The notes: generated by a model not told the origin, from the sequence alone. A stretch of 64,000 bases of DNA from Hippopus hippopus (GCA_946811185.2 OX328113.1:6634001-6698000); one strand, 5' to 3'. Positions 1 through 10,779 are shown, counted from the first letter of the stretch. Translations and numbers: made by a program.

Positions 1-14
1 AATTCATTTAACAT

Positions 15-278
15 CATGTTCTTCTTTTCTCACAATCTTTTCTACCCTTTCAAAGACATTTATCATAATTTGAACCACATTTACATTGTTGTTTGCAAAT
101 GCTTTCAAAATGGCCAAGTGTCTGATTTTGTCGTCTGATGACGAGTATCATATTATACTACAAACATCTCCCTCGTCGTTGATACTTTTGAAAGAATCGC
201 TAGAAAAGAAGCCAATGCTCTTTGTACACTATCGACTGAGTTAGGGGTCCTAAAATTTTGCCGTTTGGTAAAGAGTTA
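15..278 (+). repeat. Family A MITE, partial (A1)
   Basis: Right half of a family A element: the region after the central hairpin is recognisable (TTTGCAAATGCTTTCAAAATG) and the right end GGTAAAGAGTTAA is intact at about 265-278. About 100 bp of unrelated sequence interrupts it (150-250). It abuts B1 at its terminal TTAA. Confidence 0.65.
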
Positions 279-456
279 AAGCCGATAGTAAAAACCCAAA
301 TTTTGCTATTTCATCGGTATTTTTTTGTGTGTAAAAAAAGTCTCCTTAACGGACAGTGTAGATCCAAGATGAGACTGCACATTTTGTGCAGTCAGATCTT
401 GATCTAAACTTTCCGCAAATTGTACTTGAGTCGCACTTCGCAGCCTGAGGGTTAAA
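275..456 (-). repeat. Family B palindromic MITE (B1)
   Basis: Reverse-oriented family B element with the GACAGTGTAGATC hairpin at about 350-405 and the intact end GAGGGTTAA at 447-455. The other end is truncated and joins the TTAA that ends A1. Confidence 0.75.
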
Positions 457-526
457 ATCGCATTTCCTGTCATTGTAAAACAATTTGATAGTTATAATAT
501 AGCTCTTTCACAATTGCGCGAACTCT

Positions 527-755
527 TAACCAAGCAATCCCACGTTTTTTTTCACGATCCTGAAGAATAAAATGGTAGAAAATATCGTGGTAAAAGGAGA
601 AAATGCTGGTAACCAGCATTTTCTCCTTTTTACCACAATATTTTCTACCATTTTAAAAACGAACCCCGTCATTTAAGCCATATTTCATTTGTCGTCTGCA
701 AATGTTTTTAATATGGATACGCAAAGTCTAAAATTTTGTCATCTGGTAATGTCAA
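527..755 (+). repeat. Family A MITE with near-perfect hairpin (A2)
   Basis: Central inverted repeat spans 570-652, from AATGGTAGAAAATAT to ATATTTTCTACCATT around GCTGGTAACCAGC. The right half carries the GTCGTCTGCAAATG block. The left end begins CTTAACCAAGCAATCCC. Confidence 0.85.
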
Positions 756-866
756 ATGTATAATTTTGCACTGTTCTCATACTCAAACAAGTAGATTGTA
801 TCCTTTTTGACGTCAAAAATTTTGTTTGAATGGCATTTTACATCACATGCAATTCTAACAGTAGTT

Positions 867-967
867 TTAACTCGTAGGCTGCCAAGTGCTATTCAGTGAC
901 ATATTGGAGACAGTGCAGATCAAGATCTGACAAAACAGAATGTGAAGTCTGATCTTGGATCTACTCT
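867..967 (+). repeat. Family B MITE, 5' part (B2)
   Basis: Begins TTAACTCGTAGGCTGCC and runs into a diverged GATCAAGATCTGAC hairpin. The 3' half is missing, replaced by the short tandem repeats that follow. Confidence 0.65.
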
Positions 968-1011
968 GTTTAAAATTAAAAAAAAAGATAATAATAATTC
1001 TGAATATATTT

Positions 1012-1165
1012 GAACGAGTCAATTATCTCCTGGGAATCAGCTTTTCTCTCTTGCAAATGAGACATTATCATGTGCGAACGAGATATAACCTAGTGGGAAC
1101 GAGTCAATTATCTCCTGGGAAATATAATTTCCTGCGTTTGAGGAACGAATTAGAAGGAAATTATT
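1012..1165. repeat. Irregular short tandem repeat (about 22-24 bp)
   Basis: Repeated words such as GAACGAGTCAATTATCTCCTG and GTGCGAACGAGAT recur at irregular spacing. The same motif reappears at 2060-2430. Confidence 0.6.
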
Positions 1166-1169
1166 TTCC

Positions 1170-2055
1170 CTTTTTCGATGACGCTTCCGTAAGTACCTGT
1201 AGGGTATGAAGCACGAGATTTACGATGGGCATGTTGTACATGTAGTTGGTACAAGATTCAATCAGCTTTGTGAGGGCAACGCGTACAGAGGTTTTTTCTT
1301 TTGTGAAAGTAAGCGTGCGTACCCATGGTTTAGCACTGTAGCTCTGAAGCGCTGTCGCTAATTCCTTGTAAGAATACCATCGATACAGTAGTACCATTTC
1401 CAAAAGAAATCACTTGATTTCCACGGGCTTTGTTACTGTCATATACAATTCATTTGTTTTCGGTAGCTTAAAATCAAATTCATTGAATGAGGCCCAACAT
1501 TCCATGGCACTAGACGTTGACAAATGGGCACAGGTTTCCAGAGTTTTTTCTACATATAGTTTTTATCTCTGGTTTTTCCTGGGCGAGTCGGCCATAGAAT
1601 AATTGATAATTGCAATGAACGATGCTCATGTTGTCAAAAATAGTTGTTGAAAGAGACAAAAATCACCATTTCATTACTAATGCATATGGTATTACATATT
1701 GTCATGTATTGTACATACTGGATTGAGCAGTAAGTTGAAAAATGTCAATGTGTCATACATATTCATATATTTGTGTCGCTGCTCATACCAGCATTTCCGT
1801 TTGCTCAACAAAGGTTTTTGTTGTTGGTTGTTGTTGTAGACAAAGCATCTAGGAGAAGTATAGTTCAAATTCGGTCAAGCTAAATATGAGTTATTACTAC
1901 ATATGTTTGTTTATTGTTAGTTGGTGATGAATGTAATGTATTTGAAGACCTGTATATACGCTTGCTCTCTCAAGTGCTTACGTACCACGTTACCATTTGA
2001 ATAAATATATACTATATTTATGTTGACTTGTGTTGTACGATGAGAAAGTCTAAGG
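1170..2055. other. No feature recognised
   Basis: AT-rich sequence between two blocks of the same short repeat. Open frames here are short and match nothing I recognise. Confidence 0.4.
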
Positions 2056-2059
2056 GTTA

Positions 2060-2430
2060 AGGGAACCATATTTTCCTTCGTGCGAACGGTAAATTATTAT
2101 TTCGTGTGAACGGCCTTGTGGGAACGATATCATTTCTCGTGCACAGAAGATATTCACTCGTGTGAACTAGATATTTCCCCATGCGAAGGAGAGAATATCT
2201 TGTGCAAACGAGTCAATTATCTCATTGGAAACCAGATATTTACTCGAGTAAACGAGATATTACCTTGTGGTAACCAGATAATTTCTCGAGTAAACGAGTT
2301 ATTACCTTGTGGGAACCAGATATTTTTTCTCGTTTTGTTTCTTTTTTTTTCGTGCGAATGACATATTAACCTGTGCGAACGAGTAATTACTTTTTTCAGA
2401 CGAGATAATTTCTTTGTGGAAACGAAGTTT
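2060..2430. repeat. Irregular short tandem repeat (second block)
   Basis: Variants of GTGGGAACCAGATATT, CTCGAGTAAACGAG and GTGCGAACGAG alternate through the block. It is the same repeat as at 1012-1165. The small open frames inside follow the repeat and are not credible genes. Confidence 0.65.
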
Positions 2431-2612
2431 ATTTGTTTCGCGTGTCTCCTTTGAACTCCCGTAGGACAGGTTGTAATAAAAGAAAAGTTTCACCTCGGCT
2501 GACCCGAAATGCACTTTCATTTGATGACCTCATTATAAGTCAATGGACACTTAACAGGCGTATTATTGGTATATCCTATTTACTCCATTACAACCATGTG
2601 TAAGTAAACTGG

Positions 2613-2692
2613 CTTTTGTGGACGGTGTAGATCAAGATCAGACTACACAGAGAGTGCAGTCTGATCTTGGATCTACACCGTCCACTACTCCA
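2613..2692. repeat. Family B hairpin core (B3)
   Basis: Hairpin GTGGACGGTGTAGATCAAG ... GGATCTACACCGTCCAC. The flanking ends of the full element are not recognisable. Confidence 0.75.
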
Positions 2693-2820
2693 CTACAAGT
2701 CAATAGCCAATTATACTAGTAGTCTTATAAATAGTAAATTATTTTCACTCTTTTACAACCATGACTGGAAAATTCCAAATATTGCAATGTCAAGGGAGAT
2801 TTTGCCAGAATATTACAAAT

Positions 2821-2894
2821 AATGGACAGTGTAGATCCAAGATCAGACTGCACAGAATGTGCAGTCTGATCTTGAATCTACACAGTCCGCAAAA
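2821..2894. repeat. Family B hairpin core (B4)
   Basis: Hairpin ATGGACAGTGTAGATCC ... GAATCTACACAGTCCGC, only about 130 bp from B3. The terminal parts are lost. Confidence 0.75.
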
Positions 2895-3115
2895 TACAGG
2901 CTGATCTTGATATACATTACTGACAAAGCCAATTAAAGTTATACATGTACATTGTATAAAGTGACGAAAAAGCGTCTTCGATCTTATCTCATTGTTTCAA
3001 CATCACGTGCACGCGTAATTGCGTGATGCACGTCACACCCTTGTGAATGTTCATGGCTTGAGTTGTGCACGGGAGTATGAGACAGCCAGTTCTATGCAGG
3101 TTTGAAATTCACAAT

Positions 3116-3304
3116 GTCCTACGTGGCTCAGTGGTAAAGTGTAGAACTCGTTATCTGGGTTTTCGTTGGGAGTGTCCTTTGGTAAGATAATTCATAACCT
3201 TAGCCTAGAACTAGTGAAACCGTGGAGATACATGTATATGAACATGTGAACTGTTGCCCCGATATGACTGAAACAATGTTGAAAGCGGCGTAAAACATCA
3301 GTAA
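3116..3304 (+). repeat. tRNA-headed SINE, family I (I1)
   Basis: Starts with the tRNA-like A-box region GTGGCTCAGTGGTAAAG and runs through GGGAGTGTCCTTTGGTAAGA to the tail ATATGACTGAAACAATG and GAAAGCGGCGTAAA. The B box is diverged. It resembles the copy at 33672-33888. Confidence 0.7.
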
Positions 3305-3305
3305 C

Positions 3306-3537
3306 TTAAGGGTTACGACCCCTAACTCATCGGTAAAAATCGTGTAACATCGACATTTTCGTAAAGGCTATTCGGCCAATCTCGGCAGTTTCCGTCTTTT
3401 AATATGAGAGTTAGGGGCCACAGACTCACTAACTCATCGGTAAATATCGTGTAACATCGACGTTTCCGTAAAGACCATTCGGCCAATCTCGGCGGCTTCC
3501 GTCTTTTAATATGAGAGTTAGGGGCCGTAGACCTTAA
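3306..3537. repeat. Family E element, tandem dimer (E1)
   Basis: Two units of about 113 bp, each with ACTCATCGGTAAA and TTGGCCGAA-type sequence and each ending in GAGTTAGGGGCC. The dimer is bounded by TTAA at 3306-3309 and 3534-3537. A monomer is at 13741-13865 and another dimer at 49504-49734. Confidence 0.8.
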
Positions 3538-3762
3538 ATCCCAGGTTCGAATATGAGTCGGACTGATATTTTGGTCATTTCATAAAAAATGAATGACTTT
3601 TAGAATTTGTAATTTCGAATAAAAATTTGAGCAGTCTACTAGTATTTCTTTCTATCGTCAAAATCTCGCATGTATATAGACCCCATTTTCTCGTTGACAT
3701 GGTTTATAACTCAATAAAAAAAATCGTAATTTCGTGGTCCGCTGGGGCGAAAATTAGCACTT

Positions 3763-3990
3763 AACTGTTCACTAAATGACAAAATTTTAGCCTTGTCCAA
3801 ATTCAAAGCATATGCAGACGACAACCTAAATCTGACTTAAAAAACTGATTGTGTATTAAGAAAGGTAGAAAACATTGTGGGAAAAGAAGAAAATGCTGGT
3901 TACCAGCATTTTCTTCTTTTCCCGCAATGTTTTCGGAAGGCGTATATACCAGGGTTGACAAAATACGGAATTGTGTGGAAAAGGGTCGAC
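3763..3990 (-). repeat. Family A MITE (A3)
   Basis: Reverse orientation. It reads CTAAATGACAAAATTTTAG, then GCAGACGACAA, then the hairpin at about 3869-3934 around GCTGGTTACCAGC, then the other end with GGAATTGTGTGGAAAAGGG. Confidence 0.8.
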
Positions 3991-3991
3991 C

Positions 3992-4556
3992 AGCCCAAAT
4001 AGCACAGGTGTTGGAGCAGGAGACTTATAAAGGAGGAAAACTCGGGCCACTTTAGGTTGTGGGTTCGAGCCCAACGGCTGGCCATTTAAAATTACTATGT
4101 ATACATATAATTGGGCCATGCTCTGTGAATGCATTTGCAAAAAAAAAAAACTTCGACCTAGGTCAGCCTGTGCTGTCCGCGCAGGCTGACCTGGGCCGAA
4201 ACTTATTGCTTTTGGTACATTTTCTGTATGTCAAAGGACCAGTCTACCTCATGGTTCAGTCAGTAGTTTAAAAAAAAAAAAGATTTTATGGACCTATAAT
4301 ACTGTGATGACTTGCTTGGTTTCATGCATCTCCGTGATGCCCACTTTTTACAAAGCATGGGTTACATATAAAAGTCATAAGGATGACACGTTAAACCGAG
4401 GTTCCATATGACGCCGCTATACACCGAACACGTTAAAGAACCAGGCGTAACTTAAGATGGGTTTCGTCCTGTATCTGCACTATCCTCCGTAACGTAACAT
4501 AGCCTTCAGAGGGCATCGCCAAAATGGGCAACCGGTGACGACGATAAACAAACGCG
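3992..4556 (+). repeat. tRNA-headed SINE, family K, split by a MITE (K1)
   Basis: The head at about 3992-4090 has the B-box-like GGGTTCGAGCC followed by ACGGCTGGCCA. The body resumes at 4373 with GACACGTTAAACCGAGG and AAAGAACCAGGCGTAAC, and ends near GCAACCGGTGACGACGATAAA. Family C element C1 sits between the halves. Confidence 0.75.
4109..4372 (-). repeat. Family C MITE inside SINE K1 (C1)
   Basis: TTGGGCCATGCTCTGTG on the left and AAAGCATGGG on the right, with the hairpin AGGTCAGCCTGTGC / GCGCAGGCTGACCT near one side. ACATATAA occurs directly on both flanks, consistent with a target duplication of 8-9 bp. Confidence 0.8.
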
Positions 4557-4612
4557 AATTTAATCAATAATGAGAGAAAGCATTAAAGGCCAAATAGATG
4601 CCAAAGAACAAT

Positions 4613-4692
4613 GCAGGTGTCAAACTGCACTATCCCCCGTAACATAACTAATAGCCTTCTGGGGGCGTCGCCCATATGGGCAACCGGTAAAA
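4613..4692 (+). repeat. SINE K tail fragment
   Basis: Repeats the K tail (CCCCCGTAACATAACTAATAG, GGGGGCGTCGCCCATATGGG, CAACCGG) about 100 bp after K1 ends. Confidence 0.65.
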
Positions 4693-4849
4693 TTCCGAAT
4701 ATCAATCATTCAAGGAGCCAAGGCATGCACTTAAAGTGGAGGACATTTTCTTTTTGGAAAAATCAGCACAACTCGATCACAACTCAGACCAAACAGTTTG
4801 ATCTTAGTCTACAATGGTCACAGAAGCAAATAAAGTAAAGAGTAAACTT

Positions 4850-4985
4850 TTAAGTTTAAACCCTGTTCAATATGAAAGAATTTGCAGACCACAAATTCAA
4901 TGTTACTCGATAAATGGGATTTGTCTTTGAAATTATAGAAAAAGATAGTGGGAAGAGGAGAAAACGCTAGTTAACTGCTTGTTCT
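4850..4985 (-). repeat. Family A MITE, half copy (A4)
   Basis: Contains GAATTTGCAGACCACAAATT, TTTGTCTTTGAAA and GGGAAGAGGAGAAAACGCT, then breaks off in the hairpin loop. Confidence 0.65.
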
Positions 4986-5035
4986 GTGCAAACACTTTAC
5001 AAAGATTTTTTTTTCACCAAACTATCTTTGAAGCC

Positions 5036-5107
5036 GGCGGACAGTATAGATCAAGATCGGACTGCACGTCTGTGCAGTCTGATCTTGATCTACACTGTCC
5101 ATAAAAT
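5036..5107. repeat. Family B hairpin core (B5)
   Basis: Near-perfect hairpin GGACAGTATAGATCAAGATC ... GATCTACACTGTCC. Confidence 0.75.
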
Positions 5108-5171
5108 ACCTCATATTGCATATAATATGCACCTGTGAATGATATGAACGCTTAGCCACAAAAGTCCGAGT

Positions 5172-5386
5172 TTTAACGACCATGTTCATGAAGGCTTTTG
5201 AAAACATTTTGGGAAAAGGAGAAAATGCTGGTAACCAGCATTTTCTCCTTTTCCCAAAATGTTTTCTACCCTTCTACCCTTTCAACGATAAATTCCAATA
5301 TTTTAGCCACATTTAATATGTCGTCTGCATAAATGTTCAATTCGGACAAGTCCAAAATATTGTCGTTTTTGTAAACAGTTAAAGAA
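5172..5386 (+). repeat. Family A MITE with near-perfect hairpin (A5)
   Basis: Inverted repeat at 5201-5265 (AAAACATTTTGGGAAAAGG ... CCTTTTCCCAAAATGTTTT). It is followed by TATGTCGTCTGC and ends near AAACAGTTAA. Confidence 0.85.
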
Positions 5387-5399
5387 ACAGTCGTACTTA

Positions 5400-5757
5400 C
5401 CTTAACGAAAACTGTAAAAAAAAAATCCTCTTTGCGTCAATTTATGAAACGTATGAATTGGGCACTAAAGCTTGGCAAACCAATGTCAGCTCTCAACTAT
5501 CATATCACGCATACCAAAAACAAGAAAACAACCAAAACGTTATTACAAATGGACTTATAAAAACGTAATAAAAACATCAATATTTATTTTCCTACTTTTC
5601 GTTCTAAATCAGTCATTTTCACACTGACTAACGTTCGATCTACGCACGGGATAATGAAAACATCTTGAGGCAAAACGGCCTTCCTTGTCAAAAAAAATAT
5701 TGTCTTAATTCTAACGGATTAGAAGCATTTATGAGAAGGATGGCTTGCAGGCTAAAA
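5400..5757. other. No feature recognised
   Basis: AT-rich spacer. I see no coding signal or repeat family in it. Confidence 0.4.
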
Positions 5758-5758
5758 A

Positions 5759-6008
5759 TATGAGCCACGCTCTGACAAAAAGGGGCTTAATGCATCTCCG
5801 GAATGCATTATATTGAACAAATTACCATATAGCTATGGATCCATGAAATCTATTTTTATATAACAACAAACTGAATCATGAGTTACACTGGACCTTTGAC
5901 ATGCAGAAATTTGACCAATAGCGAAAAGTATCGGCCGAGGTCAGCCTGCGCGCACCTTGGTCGATACTTTTCGCAGATGTATTAAGTCCCGTTTCCACAG
6001 AGCATGAG
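5759..6008 (+). repeat. Family C MITE (C2)
   Basis: TATGAGCCACGCTCTGAC at the left and CCACAGAGCATGAGT at the right. The CCGAGGTCAGCCTGCG half-hairpin is present but one arm is partly lost. Confidence 0.75.
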
Positions 6009-6094
6009 TAATATCGATCTTGCGACTGTGACCCAACGGGTAACAGATGTTGTTTTTTAATTAATGGGATATTCTCTGCATGTCTTCATCGTTC

Positions 6095-6500
6095 TTTCAT
6101 TTCGTCTGTCTGTCTGTCTGCTCGTCTGTCTGCTCGTCTGTCTGTTTGCATGTCTTTCTAGTTATCCGCCCGACGTCAGTCTCATCTCCCTATCTGTTTG
6201 TCTTTTGAACCACTTGTTTGTCATAACAGCCGCCGTAAAATGGTTTGTCCGTCCGCCCGCTTGCCCACTGCCCTGTCCGTCTGTCTGTGTGTCTGTCTTC
6301 TGCCTGCCTGTCTGTCTGTCCTTTCGTGCGTCCGTCCGTGCGTCCATGCGTGCGTCCGTCTGTCTGTCTGTCTGTCAGTCTGTGCGTCCGTTGGTACGTC
6401 CGTCCTTCCGTCTGTCTGTCTCGTCTGTCTGTCCGTCCGTCCGTCCGTCCATCCGTCCGTCCGTCTGTCTGTATGTCCGTCTGTCCGTATGTCTGCAAAT
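6095..6500. repeat. Tetranucleotide microsatellite (TCTG/TCCG)n
   Basis: Long imperfect run of TCTG, TCCG and TGCG units. All frames on both strands stay mostly open, giving false reading frames of 115-156 codons rich in Ser, Val, Cys, Arg and Thr. Confidence 0.9.
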
Positions 6501-6607
6501 ATACAGGTTGTTGCAGGTGTTCTTTATGCTCTAAGGGTACAGTAATAAATAACGACATTCAGTTAGACCCAACACGTCGTGATGTGTATTACGTGTACCA
6601 TTAAGGC

Positions 6608-6611
<4 letters not shown>

Positions 6612-6648
<37 letters not shown>

Positions 6649-6650
6649 CA
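6612..6650. repeat. (GA)n microsatellite
   Basis: Uninterrupted GA dinucleotide run followed by GGGAGAGAGC. Confidence 0.95.
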
Positions 6651-7092
6651 ACTAAAACTTTAGACTGACAGAGAAAAAATAATCAACAGACAAAATAATT
6701 TATGGGCGTGCCGTCTTGGGGACGGACAGACTGGATTTGAGTGTAAAACAACAACCACAACAACAATCACAAACAATCCGCGTGTGGGAAAATGAGCAAT
6801 GGCCTTTTTTTTTACATTGCTCAGATTTTTTCGAAAATCTGACTGCTTAAAAAAAAAGATTATTTACTTTTAATGGCGACATGGGTTTATATCTGTTTTA
6901 TGTCTATTGAAATACCGAACATGACAAATATCTACGGAAAATGAAAACATCGTGGTAAAAGGAACATTTGCTCGCTACAAGCAATCGCTTCACAATTCAT
7001 ACATGTAACTTGGCAACTGCGGAGGCTTCCACATTTTCTGTATGATGTAACGGATTAAAATCTGGTTTCTATAAAATATCTCTAGTTAATGA

Positions 7093-7296
7093 CGCCCTGC
7101 CTTTCTCCCACACAATCCCGAATCTAAACAACCCCTAGATAAAAGGCTTTAAAATGCATTTTCTCCTTTTCCCACCATATTTTCTACCCTTTGAGAGACA
7201 AAGTTCACTATTTGAGTAAAATTCAATTTGTCGTCTGCAAATGAATAAGAAAAAGGACGTGTCAAGAATTTTATCGTCTGGTAAAGAGTTAAACAC
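7093..7296 (+). repeat. Family A MITE with deleted hairpin arm (A6)
   Basis: Left end CACACAATCCCGAATC and right end TCTGGTAAAGAGTTAA are present. Most of the left hairpin arm is missing, so AAAATGCATTTTCTCC is all that remains. Confidence 0.75.
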
Positions 7297-7442
7297 AAGA
7301 TACTGTTAAATTATTCAAAACTTTGGAGATTAGTAACGTCTTAAATCTTTTCCTGCCGAATATAGTTTCTTGATAATTACATAAATAGACTCCACTTTGT
7401 TTATTGCCATTGTGCTGGGTTTATATGACTACAACTACTGTT

Positions 7443-7516
7443 GAAGCAGCGGAGAGTGTAGAGCAAGATCAGACTGCACGTATGTGCAGTCTGATCTTGC
7501 TTTACACTCTCCGCAA
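7443..7516. repeat. Family B hairpin core (B6)
   Basis: GCGGAGAGTGTAGAGCAAG ... CTTGCTTTACACTCTCCGC around GACTGCACGTATGTGCAGTC. Paired changes in both arms keep the hairpin. Confidence 0.75.
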
Positions 7517-7677
7517 AATACACTGTACGGTCGCGTACAGCAGGATAAGGTTTGAAGGGGATATTTATTTTTTCATGTACATAGTTTACTGTAATACAAT
7601 ACGCATATCCTCTTTGCAAAACATGCTTTCCTGATATCTTAAGTAATTTACTTTTTGACATTCTTATTGGTTTTAGT

Positions 7678-8130
7678 TTCGAACAAATAAATAGGAATTT
7701 GTGATTGGACAAAAAATGCGTATACGTTTACTCTGCGGGCCTATTAGCGGGTCCATTAATGACACCAATATACTTGGGTTGCTATCGTTAGTTGAAACCC
7801 CAAATGGCGTATTTAGACCGTAACAAAAGTTTCGAATAAATAAATATTAATTTGTGATTGGTCAAAAATGTGTATATGATTATTCTGCGGGCCTATTTAC
7901 AGGTCCATTCATGATACCGATGTGTAAGGGTTACTGTTGTTAGTTTTACCCCACGAGGCTTCTTTATACCTTAACGAAAGTTTTGATCAAACAAATAGTA
8001 ATTTATGATTGGTCAAAATTGTGTATATGTTTATTCTGCGGGCCTATTTGCCGGTACATTCACGACACCAATATATAAGGGTCGCCATCGTGAGTTGTTA
8101 CCCCACAAGGCTTTTTACACCTTAACAAAT
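7678..8130. repeat. Three tandem copies of a unit of about 152 bp
   Basis: Units start near 7681, 7834 and 7985. Each has AATTTRTGATTGG, TTCTGCGGGCCTATT, a GGTCCATT-like block and ACCCCA. The copies are diverged, so the array is old. Confidence 0.85.
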
Positions 8131-8134
8131 TGAG

Positions 8135-8529
8135 AGATGGTGGATTATGCTTTTCTTTGGATAAACTGGTAATCCAACAGTATATATGCGTTATTTTATA
8201 CTAAAATTATGCGGGTTACAAACATTTTGTTCGTTTGCTACTACGTTTTATAAAGCCTTCTTTTTCTGGGTCGGAAGAAAAAACCACACCCACGGAATTT
8301 GTTGTGATAGCAAAACTGGATAGAGTTTTTCGATTTTCTCCTTCGTAAACAACGTATTTAAAAAAAATACCGTTTTTTGTCTGCCTGTTTATATCTACTT
8401 AATTATAGCAGACATTAATATTTCTTTGAGAAGAAAAAAGAAAGTTCTTACGAGGCTTTTCTTGGAGCAGGGTACACGTTAAGTGCAGTCTAATCCTGAT
8501 CTACAGTACTCTCACTGTAAATGAACATG
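8135..8529. other. No feature recognised
   Basis: AT-rich spacer. A short GTGCAGTCTAATCCTGATC at about 8482 may be a decayed family B remnant. Confidence 0.35.
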
Positions 8530-8817
8530 AAATTGAGCCATGCTCTGTGAAAAGGGGGTTTAATGCATCTGCGAAACGTATCTACTCACGTCAGCCTGCA
8601 CAGTCTGCGCAGGCTGACCTGTTTCGAAACTTTTTGCTTTTGATAATTTTTATGCATGTCCAAGGACCATTCTACCTCATAATCTAGCTGGCTGTTCGAC
8701 AACATGAATTGTATGGGTCTATAATTATGTGATAACTTACTTGGTATAATGCAATACGGAGATGCACTGAAATCCCCTTTTGCCAAAGCATAGTTCAATT
8801 TGCGAATTTCCCAAGCG
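8530..8817 (-). repeat. Family C MITE (C3)
   Basis: Ends AATTGAGCCATGCTCTGTG and CAAAGCATAGTTCAATT, with the hairpin CAGCCTGCACAGTCTGCGCA near the left end. Confidence 0.85.
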
Positions 8818-8879
8818 CAGACAACAAAATTAGCCATATTTAACCCTTTCCAGGTAAGCCCTGGTTTTTACGGCTCTGA

Positions 8880-9066
8880 GGTTGAAGGCGTTTGAAAACA
8901 CTGTGGAAAAAGGAGAAAATGCTCATAACGAGCATTTTCTCCATTTTCCACAGTGTTTTCTTCCCTTACAAATAAAAACACCACCTTTATAGCCACTCTA
9001 AATTTGTCATCTGCAAATTCTTTCAATTTCAGCAAACCAAAATTACCTCATCTTGTAAAGAGTTAA
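8880..9066 (+). repeat. Family A MITE (A7)
   Basis: Hairpin 8895-8959 (AAAACACTGTGGAAAAAGG ... TTTTCCACAGTGTTTT). It ends TTGTAAAGAGTTAA at 9066, and this TTAA is also the start of A8. Confidence 0.85.
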
Positions 9067-9327
9067 AGCAATTTCAGACAACAAATTAAATGTGACACAC
9101 ATGATGAGATAATGTCCTTGACAGGAGGAAAAATCATTGTGAAAAAATACTGGTTACATTTCTCCTTTTCCCACGCTATATTCAATAGCTTCATAGAGAA
9201 AACATTGTGGGAAAAGGAGAAAATGCTGGTTACCAGCATTTTCTCCTTTTCCCACGATGTTTTCAAATGCCACCTTGCAGAGGGCTGTGAGAAATACGAA
9301 ATTGTTTGGTAAGACTGAAGGATTTAA
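9063..9327 (-). repeat. Family A MITE (A8), end to end with A7
   Basis: Starts at the TTAA that closes A7. Contains a partial extra arm (CATTGTGAAAAAATACTGG) and then a complete hairpin at about 9200-9267. Ends GAAGGATTTAA. Confidence 0.8.
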
Positions 9328-9532
9328 TCGCTATAAAACATTCACAGCTGTTAGGCTAAATCAAACTGCATGTTCCTTAATTACTGTGCCCCGTTTTTGC
9401 ATATACCTGTATAACGTTATTTTGTTCTAAATTAGCCCGTTGGCCCCTGGTTAAAGCAAGGTCCAGTATTTTGAAGGGGCATTAAGCTAGACTTTGACCA
9501 AATAAACTTTTTCTTTTTTGGGGGTGGGGAGG

Positions 9533-9735
9533 ATTGATTGATCGGTTGAATTGGGGTTTAACGCCGTTTTAACAGCTGAAGTCATATCATGGCGGTCATA
9601 GCACCTACGCACGTGTTTCCCTGGCTTTCTCACACCAGTACAGACACAACTTTCTTTCCAAGTCACTGACTACTTTCTCACATGCATCAGAGATGAGAGG
9701 CGGAAAAAAAGGGGGGTGGATGGCGAAGAAAGTTG
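9533..9735 (-). repeat. SINE family J, head missing (J1)
   Basis: Carries the J body (GTTTAACGCCGTTTTAACAG, CACACCAGTACAGACAC, CTCACATGCATCAGAG) but stops before the tRNA-like head. Confidence 0.7.
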
Positions 9736-9812
9736 ATATTTTTTAATTGAAAAATTATAGGGACGTAACTGTTAACCCTAAGTTAGGAGAAAAATGCTGA
9801 AAAAAAAAAGAT

Positions 9813-9880
9813 TTTGGTGGGATTCGAACCCACGACTTTAATTCGAGTAATAATTCGGCAAGCGACTAACCCGTTATTTG
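9813..9880 (-). repeat. tRNA-like fragment (SINE head or tRNA pseudogene)
   Basis: Read on the - strand it gives GGGTTAGTCGCTTGC and then GTGGGTTCGAATCCCACC, a good T-arm/B box. It is too short and unpaired to be a complete tRNA. Confidence 0.45.
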
Positions 9881-9946
9881 ATTTCCAAATGTGCAGTTTT
9901 AAATATTGAATGTAACCGTCCAACTTTTTTACAGTTGCAAAACATA

Positions 9947-10214
9947 CGTATAAGCTATGCTCTGGGAAAAGGGGGCTTAATGCATCTCCGTGATCCATGA
10001 TACCAAGCAAGTCATCACATCATTATGGATCCATAAAATTGATTTTGTTCGACAACCAACTGATTAATGAGGTACACTGGTCCTTTGACATGCAAAAAAA
10101 CCCCAAAAAGTAAGAAGTTTCGGCCCAGGTCAGCCTGCGCAGACTGCGCAGGCTGACATGGGTCGATACTTTTTACAGATGCATTAAGCCCCCTTTTTAC
10201 AGGGGATGGCTCAT
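9947..10214 (+). repeat. Family C MITE (C4)
   Basis: AGCTATGCTCTGGGAAAAG at the left and AGGGGATGGCTCA at the right. Perfect hairpin core CAGCCTGCGCAGACTGCGCA. Confidence 0.85.
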
Positions 10215-10218
10215 ATAT

Positions 10219-10770
10219 ACGAGGGCTTATTGATAAGTCATGAGCTTTATATTAAAGGAATTAAACAGGGATGCCTTTTTTTTTTCAGCCCCACCATGCA
10301 CTGACTATTTAAAACTGTGTACCCGAATACTGGTGTCATTTGGTCAGTTTAGGTCGAAGACAAAGCGCTCTATAGTAAACAAGCCAGGTGACTTTTGTTT
10401 CACTAGGACAGTGGACCTGTTCACAAGTTTGACAATGCCATGGCTGCTATAAATGATTGTGGCTTTGAACTGATTGTGCACTCGTCTTATCCGCCTGATC
10501 TCGCTCCATCAGACTTTCGTCTATTACCAAAATTTGAAAAAGACCATTTCCGGTACCCACTTTCGGTCATATGATGACGTCATACATGCAGCGGAGGACT
10601 TCCTAAAGGGTCAAGAAAAGGACTTCATTAAAAGTGCCATTGGAGCCCTTTAACATCGCTGGCAAGAGTGTATAGATACTGAAGGAGATTATGATGAAAA
10701 ATAATGCAATATTTCCGCCAAAAGTCAAGCCCTACATATAAGCCCCACAACTTATCAACCAGCCTTCATA
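10219..10770 (+). mobile_element. Deleted mariner-type transposon with transposase 3' remnant
   Basis: Imperfect terminal repeats of about 35 bp (GGGCTTATTGATAAGTCATG on the left; AAGCCCTACATATAAGCCCC and TTATCAACCAGCC on the right) are flanked by TA. Between them, translating across frameshifts gives mariner C-terminal motifs: GFELIVHSSYPPDLAPSDFR (compare the family's YSPDLAPSDY), then GQEKDFIK and RWQECIDTEGDY. Only the last third of a transposase survives and the frame is broken, so it is inactive. The family call rests on motif memory. Confidence 0.85.
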
Positions 10771-10779
10771 TTTTTAGTA

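Noticed and set aside
6064..6604. Overlapping frames of 115-156 codons on both strands
   Set aside because: They lie in a (TCTG/TCCG)n microsatellite that is open in most frames; the residue composition simply follows the repeat.
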